Assembly (NCBI GenBank): GCA_030490835.1
Contig: CM059975.1
Location: forward strand, 59,325,174-59,389,173
Source of the DNA: Annona cherimola
Taxonomy: Eukaryota; Streptophyta; Magnoliopsida; Magnoliales; Annonaceae
Reading direction: 5' to 3'
Length of the DNA stretch: 64,000 bases
Below the pieces are notes generated by a model, which did not search any database, was not told the DNA's origin, and saw only the letters and a program-made list of their open reading frames with translations. Shown piece by piece: positions 1 through 10,222 of this stretch. The stretch's first letter is position 1, and each line of letters opens with the position of its first letter. A program made the translations under genes and the position numbers.

Positions 1-1110
1 TTTAAATGTTCAATTTATAACATTAATTTAATATATGGTACATATTATAAAATTTCTAAACTAGAATTTTACAACTTATTCTTTAAAATTAACTTATTAT
101 ATAAATATTGTGTCTTTGAAAATACGTTTCTATATAAGAAAATACATCTAAAAACATCTTCTAAATGAGGTTAAAAAATTTATTAACATATATATACAAA
201 TGGATTCCGGTGATAACTACACCACTAGATGAAATTAATTTTCTCTTTCAAAAACATATCAACTATTGAATTTTATTTTTAAAGTAAATTAGTATTTCGA
301 TTAAATACATATTAAGCCTTTTAAATCTATACAAATATTTAGTGATTAATATTTTAAATTTCTTATTATTAGGTCTTATATATAACAGAATTAACTGTAA
401 TACTTATTATATGTATGACTTTTTAAAAATAAAACTGTAATAAATTATATTTATTTAAATTATATATAATTACATTTTAGATTAAATATTATAATTATAT
501 ATGACTTTTTCGGACTAGTTTAATAATGGTTAAACTGTAGTTTCTTAATAATGATTAAACTTTGATATTAATAATTTTTATAGTTTATATAAAAATTTTA
601 AAACATATCAACCATTGAATTTTATTTTAAAAATTAATTATAAATTATTATTTCAATTAAATGCATAATTAATTTAAATTGAATGAAATAAAAATTTGAA
701 TAAATATATAAAACTATACTAATTATTATATATGACTTTTAAAAATAAAATTGTGTAAATTATATTTATTTAAATTATATGTAACTATAGTTAAGATTTA
801 ATAATATAAATGTATATGACTTTTTGGGACTGGTATAATAATTAAGTATTTTTAGATGTTTAATTAAAAAATAATGGTTTCAACTAAATAAATATATATG
901 ACTTTTTAGGAATGGTTTAATTATATGTCCCAAATTGTAATTTAAACATTCTCGGAACTTAGGTTGGTAGAAAATAATTAATTTAAATGATTATTTAATT
1001 ATATATCCTAAATTCAATAATTAAGTATAATGAAGGTTTAATTATATTTTCCAAAACTGTAATTTAAAGATGACTATAATGCTATTATATTTATGCAGTT
1101 AAAACAACTA
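1..1110. other. AT-rich intergenic flank with a diverged ~320-350 bp duplication
   Basis: No gene is visible. Two segments, roughly 250..540 and 600..845, resemble each other: both contain CATATCAACNATTGAATTTT followed by a TATGACTTTT block (at about 414 and 731) and a run rich in TTTAAATTATAT. This is an old tandem-like duplication. The stretch ends at the CTGAC target site of Sirevirus copy I. Confidence 0.5.
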
Positions 1111-1383
1111 CTGACTGTTGGTCCCGAGTTAGTGGCAAAACCCAAGAGGGGAGGGGTGAATTGGGTTCTTTAAAAAATCTTTGGTAAATAAAGACTTAAC
1201 CCCTTGAGTAATTAATCCCCTTTTGAAAAGAGCTAGAGAGCAATAAAGATAAAACAGTAAAAAGAAATATAACACAAGATTTATAGTGGTTCGGGCAAAC
1301 CTTCCCTACTCCACTCTTCCAAGCTCACACTCTGTTGTGACTTGGGTTCCACTATGTATTCCACGAATACACTTAGAGTCACT

Positions 1384-1483
1384 GCTCTCTTCTAGATTCC
1401 AGCTCTAGGGGGCATATACAACTAGAGCCACTTGCTCTCTTCTAGATTCTAGCTCTAGGGGGCATAAACAACTCACATGCAAA
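1384..1483 (-). repeat. 50-bp tandem repeat in the R/U5 part of the LTR
   Basis: Two adjacent copies of a roughly 50-bp unit each contain GCTCTCTTCTAGATT followed by AGCTCTAGGGGGCAT. The same doubled unit is present in the other LTR of copy I, in both LTRs of copy II (about 35460..35548) and in copy III (about 62923..63015), so it is a fixed part of the family. Confidence 0.8.
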
Positions 1484-1922
1484 AGTAGGTGATGAGTCTC
1501 ACTCCAATCACACCCTACTTTGCATATACTTGATCTTAGCTACCCAAGCTAAATCAAGATTTATACAACAAGACAATGAAATAAATGAAACTACACTTTA
1601 CAGATTTGTGTAGGCAGATTTAGCTCGAGGAAGAAGTTGTGGAAGCAGCTGTGGATGAATATTGTTGAAGGCGCTAGCAACTTGAAGCTTTCTTCTTCCT
1701 TAGAATTTATACGGACCACTCAATAATGGAGAAAAGCAAATAGGAAACCTTTCTTGTACTTCTTTTCTCTCTTTGAACTTTAACGTAGTGTCTTGTGTTC
1801 TCTTGTTTTTTTTTTCTCACGTTCATTTGAGGGTCCTTTTATAGAGGGAAGAAAATATGAACGTTGTAGAGATGGTTGGTGCGCAATAAATGAACTCCAA
1901 CGTTCGAAAATTTGACCGTTAT

Positions 1923-2100
1923 ACTCCAAGTCGAAGATGAAGTCGACTTGGCCTGCGACTTCGCTTCCAAGTCGTACATGGAGTCGACTTGGCCTGCGAC
2001 TTGGGTTCTTCAGAAACTCAAGTCTGAGACTTGGGTCGACTTGGCTTTCAGACTTTAACTCAAGTCGATCCTGAAGTCGACTTGGGTTGCGACTTGGCTT
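1923..2100 (-). repeat. Palindromic GTCGAC module array, U3 distal block (3' LTR)
   Basis: Repeated modules run AAGTCG...GGAGTCGACTT...TGCGACTT. The core AAGTCGACTT is a perfect palindrome, and the outer arms AAGTCGCA and TGCGACTT are reverse complements, so each module can fold as a hairpin about 30-40 bp long. Four GTCGAC cores are seen in this block. Confidence 0.8.
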
Positions 2101-2415
2101 GGTCTATTGCAAAAATGTCTTGATCTTCTTGAAATGTCTTGAATCTTGCAAACCATTTGAAAGCTTTGAGTCCTTGCACAATATATGTATGTTCCTTGCT
2201 TTGCTTTGGACTCACATGGTCTTTATGACTTGGGTATTACTCCATTTGGAAGCTAGCTTGAAGATTTGCTTTGAGCTTGATAGACTTGATTTGAATGTAG
2301 AACATGATTCTTGACTTTGAATTTGACTCATTTGTTTTTTCATCTTGATTCCTTGGACTTGAGTGATAAATCCTCTTGAATATCTTGAAAACTGCATCTT
2401 TGAAAGTTTGAACTT

Positions 2416-2710
2416 CTCAAGTCGTGGATGGAGTCGACCTGGCCTGCGACTTCACCCAAGTCGCACCTGGAGTCGACTTCGTTTGCGACTTCGTTATGTT
2501 CGTTTCCACTTTTCAACTCTGGATACTCCAAGTCGATGCTGGAGTCGACTTCGTCTGCGACTTGACTTCCCAAGTCGCAAGTGGAGTCGACTTGACCTGC
2601 GACTTCACCTGTTGCCTTTTGGGATTCATTCTCAAGTCGATATTTGAGTCGACTTTGGGATCGACTTCACCCAAGTCGAAGTCCAAGTCGACTTGGAGAT
2701 CGACTTGACC
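2416..2710 (-). repeat. Palindromic GTCGAC module array, U3 proximal block (3' LTR)
   Basis: Six further GTCGAC cores lie here, most flanked by AAGTCG on one side and TGCGACTT or ATCGACTT on the other. The equivalent block of the 5' LTR is 11523..11817. Open frames in this block, with Ser-Arg-Leu-Arg repeats, come from the repeat itself. Confidence 0.8.
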
Positions 2711-2835
2711 TCTTTGCTTTCCTTAAACATTTAGCAAACATATTAGTACCTTTTATATACTCAAAATTAGTTCTTGTTAATCATCAAAACTCAAGATTTG
2801 GTCAATTTTTATTGTTTTAAACATTGTTTCCAACA

Positions 2836-2849
2836 ATCTCCCCCTTTTT
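2836..2849 (-). other. Polypurine tract next to the 3' LTR
   Basis: On the minus strand AAAAAGGGGGAGAT directly precedes the TGTTGG start of the 3' LTR. This is the usual position of the plus-strand primer. Confidence 0.9.
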
Positions 2850-3176
2850 GATGATTGATAAAACTTCATTTGAGTTGATACCTTTCAAGCATTAATCATG
2901 TTCATATGTCTTTTGAAAAACAGAGCATTTGTCTTATAGGTCAGAGCTTTTTGAAATTCCAACCATTATATCATTTTGGCATATTGGATACCTTTCAAGC
3001 AAATCATGTTGAATACTTTATTAATCAAGCATAACATATTAAGTAAACATAACATTCATCAAAAGCATTTATATATATCAAGTTTCATTTTTACAAAATG
3101 CAATACAAAACAAAAATGAAACCTAGATACAAAACTACCCAACCCATAAGAAAATTTTACTCAACTCACCTATTCT

Positions 3177-3190
3177 ATCTCCCCCTTTTT
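3177..3190 (-). other. Second, internal polypurine tract
   Basis: This is an exact second copy of the 14-base tract AAAAAGGGGGAGAT, next to the stop of the env-like ORF and about 340 bp before the PPT at the LTR. Multiple AGGGGGAG tracts are a known Sirevirus trait. Copy II has the same arrangement (46471..46484 and 46737..46750). Confidence 0.85.
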
Positions 3191-3191
3191 G

Positions 3192-4781
3192 TCAAACTAT
3201 CAAAAATCGATCAACTCTTAATGATTTTGTGAATTGAAATTGAGAGATCGGATATAAGATTGGTTCGATAGGATAATGATGGGCCGATGAGTAAACAAGA
3301 GAAGCGTGATCTGGAGTTGCTTCTTTATGAACTGATCCTGATTCGTAAGGATCGAGTTCAGGCATGAATTTCTTCTTATGTCGGCCTGAGGCAAGATGAT
3401 AGCGGATAGTCCGCATTTCCCGTTCAATTCTGTCTTGCCGGGAGTGCATATCCTCGAGGGCGTTGTGAACGCCGGTGATAAGACTTGTCATCCGGTCTTC
3501 TTGATGACCCATTTCTGCCCTCATAGCAACAATTTCATCTTTTAAATCTTTTAGGGTGACCTCCTCAGAAGAGGTCGGAGGCATCCGTTCTCTTGCAGCG
3601 GACCCTTGTGGAGAATAGGATCCGTGCGATATGGGAGAGGCTGGCTCCTCTTGAGCAAGTGGTGCCGCGGGAGATTGCTCCCCCTCAGTCTGTGCATTGT
3701 CTTCTTGCTCTTCTTCTGAAGGTTCATGCCTTAGTTCAAGCAGATTGATCTTCATTCTTTGTATGAGAGCTTTATTTATGGCATTTGTGGATTTGAGCAC
3801 TTCGAAAGGCTCGCCTTCAATATCCACTTTGAAGAATTCAAGAATCTTTGTGATCCATGTGCCATAGGGAAGGACTCCTCGTGGGTTATCCTTTCTAGAA
3901 GCCAAGGCTTCAAGAAATAATTTGGGTATGCTCACTTTGACCCTGTTGGCCACTTTCCATAGTATCCCTGCTTCTTGTGGATTCAATTGATTTCTTCCAC
4001 CGCCCTTTGGGTAGATGCAGTGGGCAATGAGAAGTCGGAGTACTCGTAGCCTTGGTGAAAGATCCATGTACCGAAGGAATTTGATTCCCGGATGGTACTT
4101 GTTGCTCCGGGTGAGCTGATTATACATTTGATCCATAGTGAGGTCTTCTGGAATAGGCTCATCCTCATACGGGACTCCAAGTATGTGTCCTAAATGACTC
4201 ATTACTTCAGTTGGTCCTGCAACTATCCCGATTCCAAGATCCATTTCGACTCCTTTGACGAAGGTTCCAAAGTATTCTTCATCCCAAAGATAATAAAACA
4301 TTCGAGTAAGATCTGGATAGACCCTTTCGTCTTCCTTTAGCAAATTGGTCCATCCTTGAAAATCCAATAGATCTTCTATGTCGGATCCATATTCTTTCAG
4401 GAAATTAAAATCTATAATCTTGGGTATGAATACCTTCCGTTCGTAGAACTTTTTGTAGAAACGGCTATGTTGGAGCTCGGTTTTGAAGTAGGTAGTGGGC
4501 ATCTTCAATACTTGGGCTTTCCCAGCTGCAGTGCCCCTTCTGCTTGTCCCGGATTGTGTACTCTGTGAGGTTTGTTGATTTTCCGACCTGGGTGCTTGAT
4601 CAGATGATTGAGTGGAGGTTTGGAATCGAACCCGTTTACCCGTCGAAGTTGATGGTTCCTCTCTGGCTCTTTTTGATGGAGTCCTAGTTCTTCTAGGAAC
4701 TTCTTTTGGTTGAGATGAAGGTTGTGGTTGTGTGGGAACCCGTTTGGGGTATGGTTTTGATACGGCTTTCTTTGGTGCCAT
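3192..4781 (-). CDS. Sirevirus env-like third ORF (529 aa), function unknown
   Basis: The ORF is intact and lies between pol and the 3' LTR, where Sireviruses carry a so-called env-like gene. I chose the Met at 4781 because upstream codons in the same frame translate GTCGAC repeats and CT-rich leader. Roughly: residues 1-90 are basic and low in complexity (Lys, Arg, Ser, Pro, Gln); 95-350 form a compact conserved region with LSPRLRVLRLLIAHCIYPKG and a later GVLPYGTWI segment; 350-420 are acidic and proline-rich; 420-490 look like a coiled coil; a short His/Tyr-rich tail follows. The middle region resembles the putative plant transposon protein domain of retroelements. I see no signal peptide and no convincing membrane segment, so an envelope role is not supported. 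Copy II carries a shorter version. Confidence 0.8.
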   Translation of the reverse strand: MAPKKAVSKPYPKRVPTQPQPSSQPKEVPRRTRTPSKRAREEPSTSTGKRVRFQTSTQSSDQAPRSENQQTSQSTQSGTSRRGTAAGKAQVLKMPTTYFKTELQHSRFYKKFYERKVFIPKIIDFNFLKEYGSDIEDLLDFQGWTNLLKEDERVYPDLTRMFYYLWDEEYFGTFVKGVEMDLGIGIVAGPTEVMSHLGHILGVPYEDEPIPEDLTMDQMYNQLTRSNKYHPGIKFLRYMDLSPRLRVLRLLIAHCIYPKGGGRNQLNPQEAGILWKVANRVKVSIPKLFLEALASRKDNPRGVLPYGTWITKILEFFKVDIEGEPFEVLKSTNAINKALIQRMKINLLELRHEPSEEEQEDNAQTEGEQSPAAPLAQEEPASPISHGSYSPQGSAARERMPPTSSEEVTLKDLKDEIVAMRAEMGHQEDRMTSLITGVHNALEDMHSRQDRIEREMRTIRYHLASGRHKKKFMPELDPYESGSVHKEATPDHASLVYSSAHHYPIEPILYPISQFQFTKSLRVDRFLIV

Positions 4782-4789
4782 TTGGAGTT

Positions 4790-5286
4790 TGGAATCTGTG
4801 AGAGAGGAAAATGGAGAGAAGAAGAGAGAGAGAGAGAGAGAAATGGAGAAGAAAACTGGAGAGAGAGAAAGGGATTCGCCGGAAAGGTTTGCCGGAGATG
4901 GAGGAGGAGGAAATCGCCGGAAGATTGGAGAGGAAAGACGGAAAAAAAAGGGGTTGCAGTCGCCGGAGGAGAAAAGGAAAACAGGGAGGCCGGAAAAATG
5001 AGGAAGAAAGAAGAGAGGAAGAAGAAATAGAAAAGGAGGCACGGAAGTCGGACGGTCGCGCTCGCGGAGTCGACTTTGCCCTAGGCGAAGTCGACTTCGG
5101 TTCCCTGGAGTCGACTTCGCACATAGTGCGGAGTCGACTTCGACTCCGTGGAGTCGACTTTGCTGTCGAAGCGGAGTCGACTTCACTTTCCCAAGTCGAC
5201 TTGGCGGAGTCTACTTGGCTCCTATGGAGTCGACTTGACTCATCAGTTTGCCTTTTTCAAATTTTTATTTCTTGTTTTAATTTTTC
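4790..5286 (-). other. pol-env spacer: CT-rich leader, acceptor-like site and GTCGAC palindromes
   Basis: About 500 bp separate pol from the env-like ATG. The half next to pol (about 5055..5235) holds about eight GTCGAC palindromes like those of the LTR. The half next to env is strongly pyrimidine-rich on the minus strand, with a CT microsatellite near 4825..4845, and ends in CTCTCTCACAG (AG at 4797..4796) 14 bases before the env ATG. That looks like a good 3' splice acceptor, so the env-like ORF could be made from a spliced RNA. This is inference. Confidence 0.5.
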
Positions 5287-8200
5287 CTAATTTAGCTCTA
5301 TCATCCCCATATCATTCCTAATTTTGTAAAATGATTCTTTAGCTAGAGGTTTGGTAAAGATATCAGCAATTTGATCCTCTGTTTTCACATATTCTAAGCA
5401 CACATCATGATTTTCAACATGTTCACGAATAAAATGATGTCTCACATCAATATGTTTGGTTCTAGAATGCAATACAGGATTTTTAGTCAAACAAATTGCA
5501 CTTGTATTATCACATCTAATAGGAATATCAACATAATCAATACCATAGTCTTTCAACTGTTGTTTCATCCAAAGTAATTGGGCACAACAACTACCGGCGG
5601 CTATGTATTCAGCTTCCGCAGTAGATAGTGCAACACTTGTTTGTTTTCTTGAATGCCATGAAACTAGCATATGTCCAAGAAATTGACAAGTTCCACTGGT
5701 ACTTTTTCTATCTACTTTATATCCGGCAAAGTCTGCATCCGAATAGCCGATTAGATCAAAGGTTGACCCCTTTGGATACCATAGTCCAAGATTTGTAGTT
5801 TCTAACAAATATTTAAAAATTCTTTTTACAGCAAGTAGATGTGATTCTTTTGGACATGCTTGGAATCTAGAGCACATACAAACACTAAATAGTATATCGG
5901 GTCTAGAAGCAGTTAAGTATAGCAAGGATCCTATCATGCTTCTATAAAGTGTTTGATCGATACTTTTACCATTTTCGTCCGCATCGATCTTGATTGTAGA
6001 GCTCATTGGAGTGTTTGCTCTTTTGCTATTTTGCATTCCAAACTTCTTGAGCATCTCTCTGGCGTATTTGGACTGATTTAGAAATATTCCTTCACTTTGT
6101 TGCTTGATTTGCAGTCCAAGGAAGAAATTTAATTCTCCCATCATACTCATTTCGAATTCGCTCTGCATTATCTTAGAAAACTCTTGACAAAGTTTTTCGT
6201 CAGTAGCACCAAATATTATATCATCAACATAAATTTGCACAATTAAAATGTTTTTATTTTTATATTTAATGAATAGAGTAGTGTCTACTTTCCCCTTTTG
6301 AAACTCATGGTCAATCAAAAATTTATTCAATCTTTCATACCAAGCTCTTGGAGCTTGTTTTAGTCCATATAATGCTTTGGTCAATTTATAGACATACTTT
6401 GATTGATTCTTTTCTTCAAAGCCAGGGGGTTGTTCAACATATACTTCTTCATTCAGATAGCCATTCAAAAAAGCACTTTTTACATCCATTTGAAACAATT
6501 TGAAATTCATATGAGAAGCAAATGCTAGTAAAATACGTATGGCTTCTAATCTAGCCACGGGTGCATATGATTCTTCAAAATCAATTCCTTCTTCTTGGGA
6601 ATACCCTTTGGCTACTAATCTTGCCTTGTTTCTAATTACGAGTCCGCTTTCATCTAATTTGTTCCTAAATATCCATTTAGTACCTATGATAGTGTGATTA
6701 TTTGGTCTAGGAACTAAATGCCATACATTGTTTCTTTCGAATTGGTTTAGCTCTTCTTGCATTGCAATAAACCAATGTTCATCATTGAGAGCTTGTTCAA
6801 TGGTATTTGGTTCAATTTTAGATACAAAGGCATATTGACCATAAACGTTTTGTTTTGATCTTCTAGTTTTCACTCCTTCATATATATTTCCAATAACTTG
6901 TTCAATTGGATGGGCATTTTTGAACTTCAAATCAGTTGGAGGTTTGTAAGAATCATTACCTTCACTTACCTCTTCCTCCACGAGATTTTCTGTCTTGAGC
7001 TCAAGTTCCTTTGATTGTTCTTTGCCTTTTGTTTCATCTGCATCACTCAGTTCATCCTCCTTTCTCGGAGTTTGATTAATTTCTTCAAATACAACATGTA
7101 TGGATTCTTCAACAACTTGGTTTCGTTTATTAAAGACTCTATATGCTTTGCTATTTGATGAATAACCAAGGAATATAGCCTCATCGCTTTTAGCATCTAA
7201 CTTTCCCAAGTTAGTTTTTCCATTGTTCAAAACATAACATGTACATCCAAAAGCATGAAAATAAGAAATATTTGGTTTCCTTCCTTTCCATAGTTCATAT
7301 GGGGTCTTTTTCAAGATTGCTCGAATGGTAACACGGTTCAATACATGACAAGCTGTACTTACAGCTTCACCCCAAAATTTCTTGGATAGATTGCTCTCAT
7401 TTAGCATAGTTCTAGCCATCTCTTGTATAGTTCTATTTTTCCTTTCAACTACTCCATTTTGTTGTGGAGTTCTTGGTGCAGAAAATGTGTGGTGAATTCC
7501 TTTTTCATTGCAAAATTCCATGAATCGTTTGTTTTCGAATTCGCCACCATGATCGCTTCTTATGGTCACAATAGTACTTTGTTTTTCATTTTGCACCAAA
7601 TTTACAAAAGTTGCGAACATAGAGAAGGCTTCATCTTTACTAGCTAAGAGAATTATCCATGTGAATCTTGAAAAATCATCAACTATGACAAATACATATT
7701 TCTTTCCACCAATGGTTAGAATGTCGGATGGCCCGTATAGATCCATATGTAGCAATTCAAGTGGCTTAGTGGTGGAAATTTCCTTTTTGGTAGAGAAAGG
7801 CATCTTGGGTTGTTTTGATAATTGACATGCCTTGCAAATCTTGTCTTTGTCATATTTCAATCTTGGTAATCCTTCTACCAAACTCTTTTTCCATAGGGTT
7901 TTTATGTTTCCCATGTTTATATGTCCAAGCCTTTTATGCCAAACCCATGGATCATTATCAATGGCCATTATACATTGACCATTCAATTCATCAAGTGAGA
8001 CCAAATATACATTTCCATGTCTTTTACCACTAAACATGATATGTTCTCCATCAAATACATTACATATAGATGATTCAAACACAACTTTGTATCCTTTATC
8101 ACATAATTGGCTAATGCTCATTAAATTGTGTTTGAGCCCTTCAACAAACAAAACATCTTCCATGCATGCATTTGAAATGCTATGTATATTTCCTTTACCT

Positions 8201-8391
8201 TTAATTTTACCTTTTTCATTATTGCCAAAGGCAACCATTCCATCATTACAAGGCTTAAGTTTGTGAAACAAACTTCTTTCACCGGTCATATGCCTTGAGC
8301 AACCGCTATCCATAAACCATTCATTGTTTGCCTTTGCCTTAAAACATGTCTGAAAAATAAGCAAATAAATCTTATCTCCTTGGTACCCATT
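5287..8391 (-). CDS. pol: Ty1/copia pol polyprotein (protease, integrase, RT, RNase H)
   Basis: The open frame from 8391 encodes about 1030 residues; numbering below starts at the TTG codon at 8364. The protease motif [10 protein letters not shown] starts at residue 19. The integrase zinc finger is H143, H148, C177, C180, and the catalytic triad is D208, D271, E307. Reverse transcriptase has D627 and YVDD at 712-715. RNase H has SDAD near 875, AEAEY near 917 and CDN near 951. All key residues are present and there is no internal stop. The frame overlaps the end of gag by 20 nt in the +1 frame, so pol needs a frameshift or a splice to be made. Its product would reverse transcribe and integrate the element. 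Confidence 0.95.
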   Translation of the reverse strand, partial: NGYQGDKIYLLIFQTCFKAKANNEWFMDSGCSRHMTGERSLFHKLKPCNDGMVAFGNNEKGKIKGKGNIHSISNACMEDVLFVEGLKHNLMSISQLCDKGYKVVFESSICNVFDGEHIMFSGKRHGNVYLVSLDELNGQCIMAIDNDPWVWHKRLGHINMGNIKTLWKKSLVEGLPRLKYDKDKICKACQLSKQPKMPFSTKKEISTTKPLELLHMDLYGPSDILTIGGKKYVFVIVDDFSRFTWIILLASKDEAFSMFATFVNLVQNEKQSTIVTIRSDHGGEFENKRFMEFCNEKGIHHTFSAPRTPQQNGVVERKNRTIQEMARTMLNESNLSKKFWGEAVSTACHVLNRVTIRAILKKTPYELWKGRKPNISYFHAFGCTCYVLNNGKTNLGKLDAKSDEAIFLGYSSNSKAYRVFNKRNQVVEESIHVVFEEINQTPRKEDELSDADETKGKEQSKELELKTENLVEEEVSEGNDSYKPPTDLKFKNAHPIEQVIGNIYEGVKTRRSKQNVYGQYAFVSKIEPNTIEQALNDEHWFIAMQEELNQFERNNVWHLVPRPNNHTIIGTKWIFRNKLDESGLVIRNKARLVAKGYSQEEGIDFEESYAPVARLEAIRILLAFASHMNFKLFQMDVKSAFLNGYLNEEVYVEQPPGFEEKNQSKYVYKLTKALYGLKQAPRAWYERLNKFLIDHEFQKGKVDTTLFIKYKNKNILIVQIYVDDIIFGATDEKLCQEFSKIMQSEFEMSMMGELNFFLGLQIKQQSEGIFLNQSKYAREMLKKFGMQNSKRANTPMSSTIKIDADENGKSIDQTLYRSMIGSLLYLTASRPDILFSVCMCSRFQACPKESHLLAVKRIFKYLLETTNLGLWYPKGSTFDLIGYSDADFAGYKVDRKSTSGTCQFLGHMLVSWHSRKQTSVALSTAEAEYIAAGSCCAQLLWMKQQLKDYGIDYVDIPIRCDNTSAICLTKNPVLHSRTKHIDVRHHFIREHVENHDVCLEYVKTEDQIADIFTKPLAKESFYKIRNDMGMIELN

Positions 8392-10174
8392 TTATGGGTC
8401 CATTTAGGTTAGTAATATAAATCAATTTTTGTTGTTCTAACTTTGAAAGCCCAAATCTTGTGTTTCTTGGAACCCAAACTAATTTTGCACCATGGTCATA
8501 TAATTTCTTAAAATTACATTTGTAAGTTTTGTGTCCCATTTTATTGCAGAAATTACAAGCCATAGGTAATCTTGGAGTAGGCCTCCAAGTATGCAATGGT
8601 TCAAATGTTGGTCTTCTAGTCCACTTAAAATTTTTCTTTTGTGGCTTGTACATAGATGCATTTTTAGTTTGATATTTCTCAAGTGTTTGTACATTTGATT
8701 TGCTGCTTTCTCCATGCTCAAATGTATGATACCCAAGACCTCTTTTATGTGTTTGGGAGGTCATATTCAGAAACATTTTAACACTTTCTCCTGGATTAGA
8801 GAACTTAGCTAATGATTCATTTAATGATTTGTTCTCCATTTTCAGCAATTCGTTTTCATCTTTCAATTTATCTAATCTTTCTGCAAGTTTACCATTTACA
8901 ATTATTGTTGCATCACATTGTTTCTTCTTAATTGTAAACTTGCTTCCTAATTTCTTCATTTATTCGTATAATGAATCATATGCAGTTTGTAGTTCATCTA
9001 ATTCAGTACATTTGAGGCATTCTTGAAAGGAAGAATAACTTGAATTAGAAAGAGAGAGTTTGGAACTTACCTCTTCATTGCTTGTGCATTTTGTTGAGGT
9101 AGCTTGTTCTTCTTGCTCGATTTGTGCCATACAGCAAATTCTCGCACATTCTTCCGCTTTGATTTCGTCGATTGAGGAGCTACTCGTTGTAGATTCCTCG
9201 TCATTTACGTACATGCCTCTTCCTTTGTATTTCTGGAATCTTCTATTATCCCCTCGATCCTTTCTTTGTTCTTTTGCCTTGTTTTCTTCGGGAGTTGGAC
9301 ATTGAGCCTGCATATGTCCCGAACCGCCGCATCGGTAGCACTTGGTTGATTCTTTCTTCTTCTCTCTGGGAGTTCTTTCTTTGAAACTTCTGAAATTTTT
9401 GCCTTTTCTCACAAATTTTCTGAAGCGTTTTGTGAGTAGGGCAATCTCATCGTCGTTTTGAGAAGAAGAGGTGTCGTCAGTGTCTTGTGCGGCTTTCAAG
9501 GCAATTGCTCTTTTGCCCCTGTGTTGATCTTCGTTTCTTTGCTTAATTAGCTCATGTGACATGAGTGAGCTAATTAAGTCTTCAAGCTTTAGTGTGTTAA
9601 GGTCCTTGGCTTCTTCTATTGCAGTGATTTTTGGGGTCCATGATTCGGGTAGAGCTCTTAAAATCTTCATGACCTGCTCAGATTCAGAAATAGCTTTTCC
9701 AAGACCTTTTAGAGCATTAGTAATCTTTGAGAACCTAGCAAACATTTCAGAAATATTTTCTGTTTTTAGCATTCTAAAGTTCTCTAGTTCACCAATCAAA
9801 ATATTCCTTCTCGTCCCTTGGACTTGAGAAGTTCCTTCATAAATAGAGGTTAGCGTATCCCATATTTCTTTGGCGGTCAAGCAAGAGGATACTCTATCAT
9901 ATTCAGAAGCATTAAGAGCACAAAATAAAGAGTTCATAGCTTTGGCGTTGCTCTTAACAATTCTTACTTCCTCATCGGTCCATTTGGAAGCTCTTTCATC
10001 GGTAGGCAAGGTTACTCCATCTTGGATAGCAATCCAAGAGTCCATGTCGGTAGCCATGATGAGTTGCTTCATACGAAGCTTCCAATATCCAAAATTGTTC
10101 CCGTCAAACAACGGTGGCCTTGTAAAGGATTGGCCTTCAGCAAAGGCGGGAACGGAAGTAGATTGGGATGCCAT
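8372..10174 (-). pseudogene. gag: Sirevirus gag with one in-frame stop codon
   Basis: The gag frame runs from the Met at 10174, only 35 bp after the PBS, to the stop at 8374..8372, about 600 codons. Residues 1-210 are the UBN2/copia gag-type region. A CX2CX4HX4C zinc knuckle lies at about 279-292. A TAA at 8962..8960 interrupts codon 405; copy II has a Glu codon there, so this is a single nonsense change. Beyond it come a Lys/Glu-rich coiled coil and a second zinc knuckle (CNFCNKMGHKTYKC). A long gag with a C-terminal extension fits Sireviruses, some of whose Gag proteins are known to bind dynein light chain LC8. As it stands the stop would give a truncated Gag lacking the second knuckle and the gag-pol junction. 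Confidence 0.9.
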
Positions 10175-10208
10175 ATCAATAAGATCTCTTTGGTAAACTC
10201 AAAGACCT

Positions 10209-10220
10209 GCTCTGATACCA
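10209..10220 (-). other. Primer-binding site, initiator Met tRNA type
   Basis: On the minus strand TGGTATCAGAGC lies two bases after the 5' LTR end. It is complementary to the 3' end of plant initiator Met tRNA, the primer typical of Ty1/copia elements. Confidence 0.95.
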
Positions 10221-10222
10221 CT

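Larger units (their letters stand above)
1116..2835 (-). repeat. 3' LTR of Sirevirus copy I
   Basis: This 1720-bp repeat is almost identical to 10223..11942. It begins TGTTGG on the minus strand at 2835 and ends ACCAACA at 1116. It contains a TATAAAA box (1837..1843 on the plus-strand coordinates), the palindromic GTCGAC array and a 50-bp tandem repeat. Small reading frames within 2087..2708 are by-products of the repeated palindromes and are not genes. Confidence 0.95.

Noticed and set aside
2087..2708. Overlapping open frames on both strands in the LTR, with Arg/Leu/Ser and Val/Asp repeats
   Set aside because: They translate the palindromic AAGTCGACTT modules, recur in every LTR copy and have no independent coding signal.
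3192..4781. A true viral envelope gene in the Sirevirus
   Set aside because: Only its position suggests envelope. No signal peptide, membrane anchor or cleavage site can be seen.
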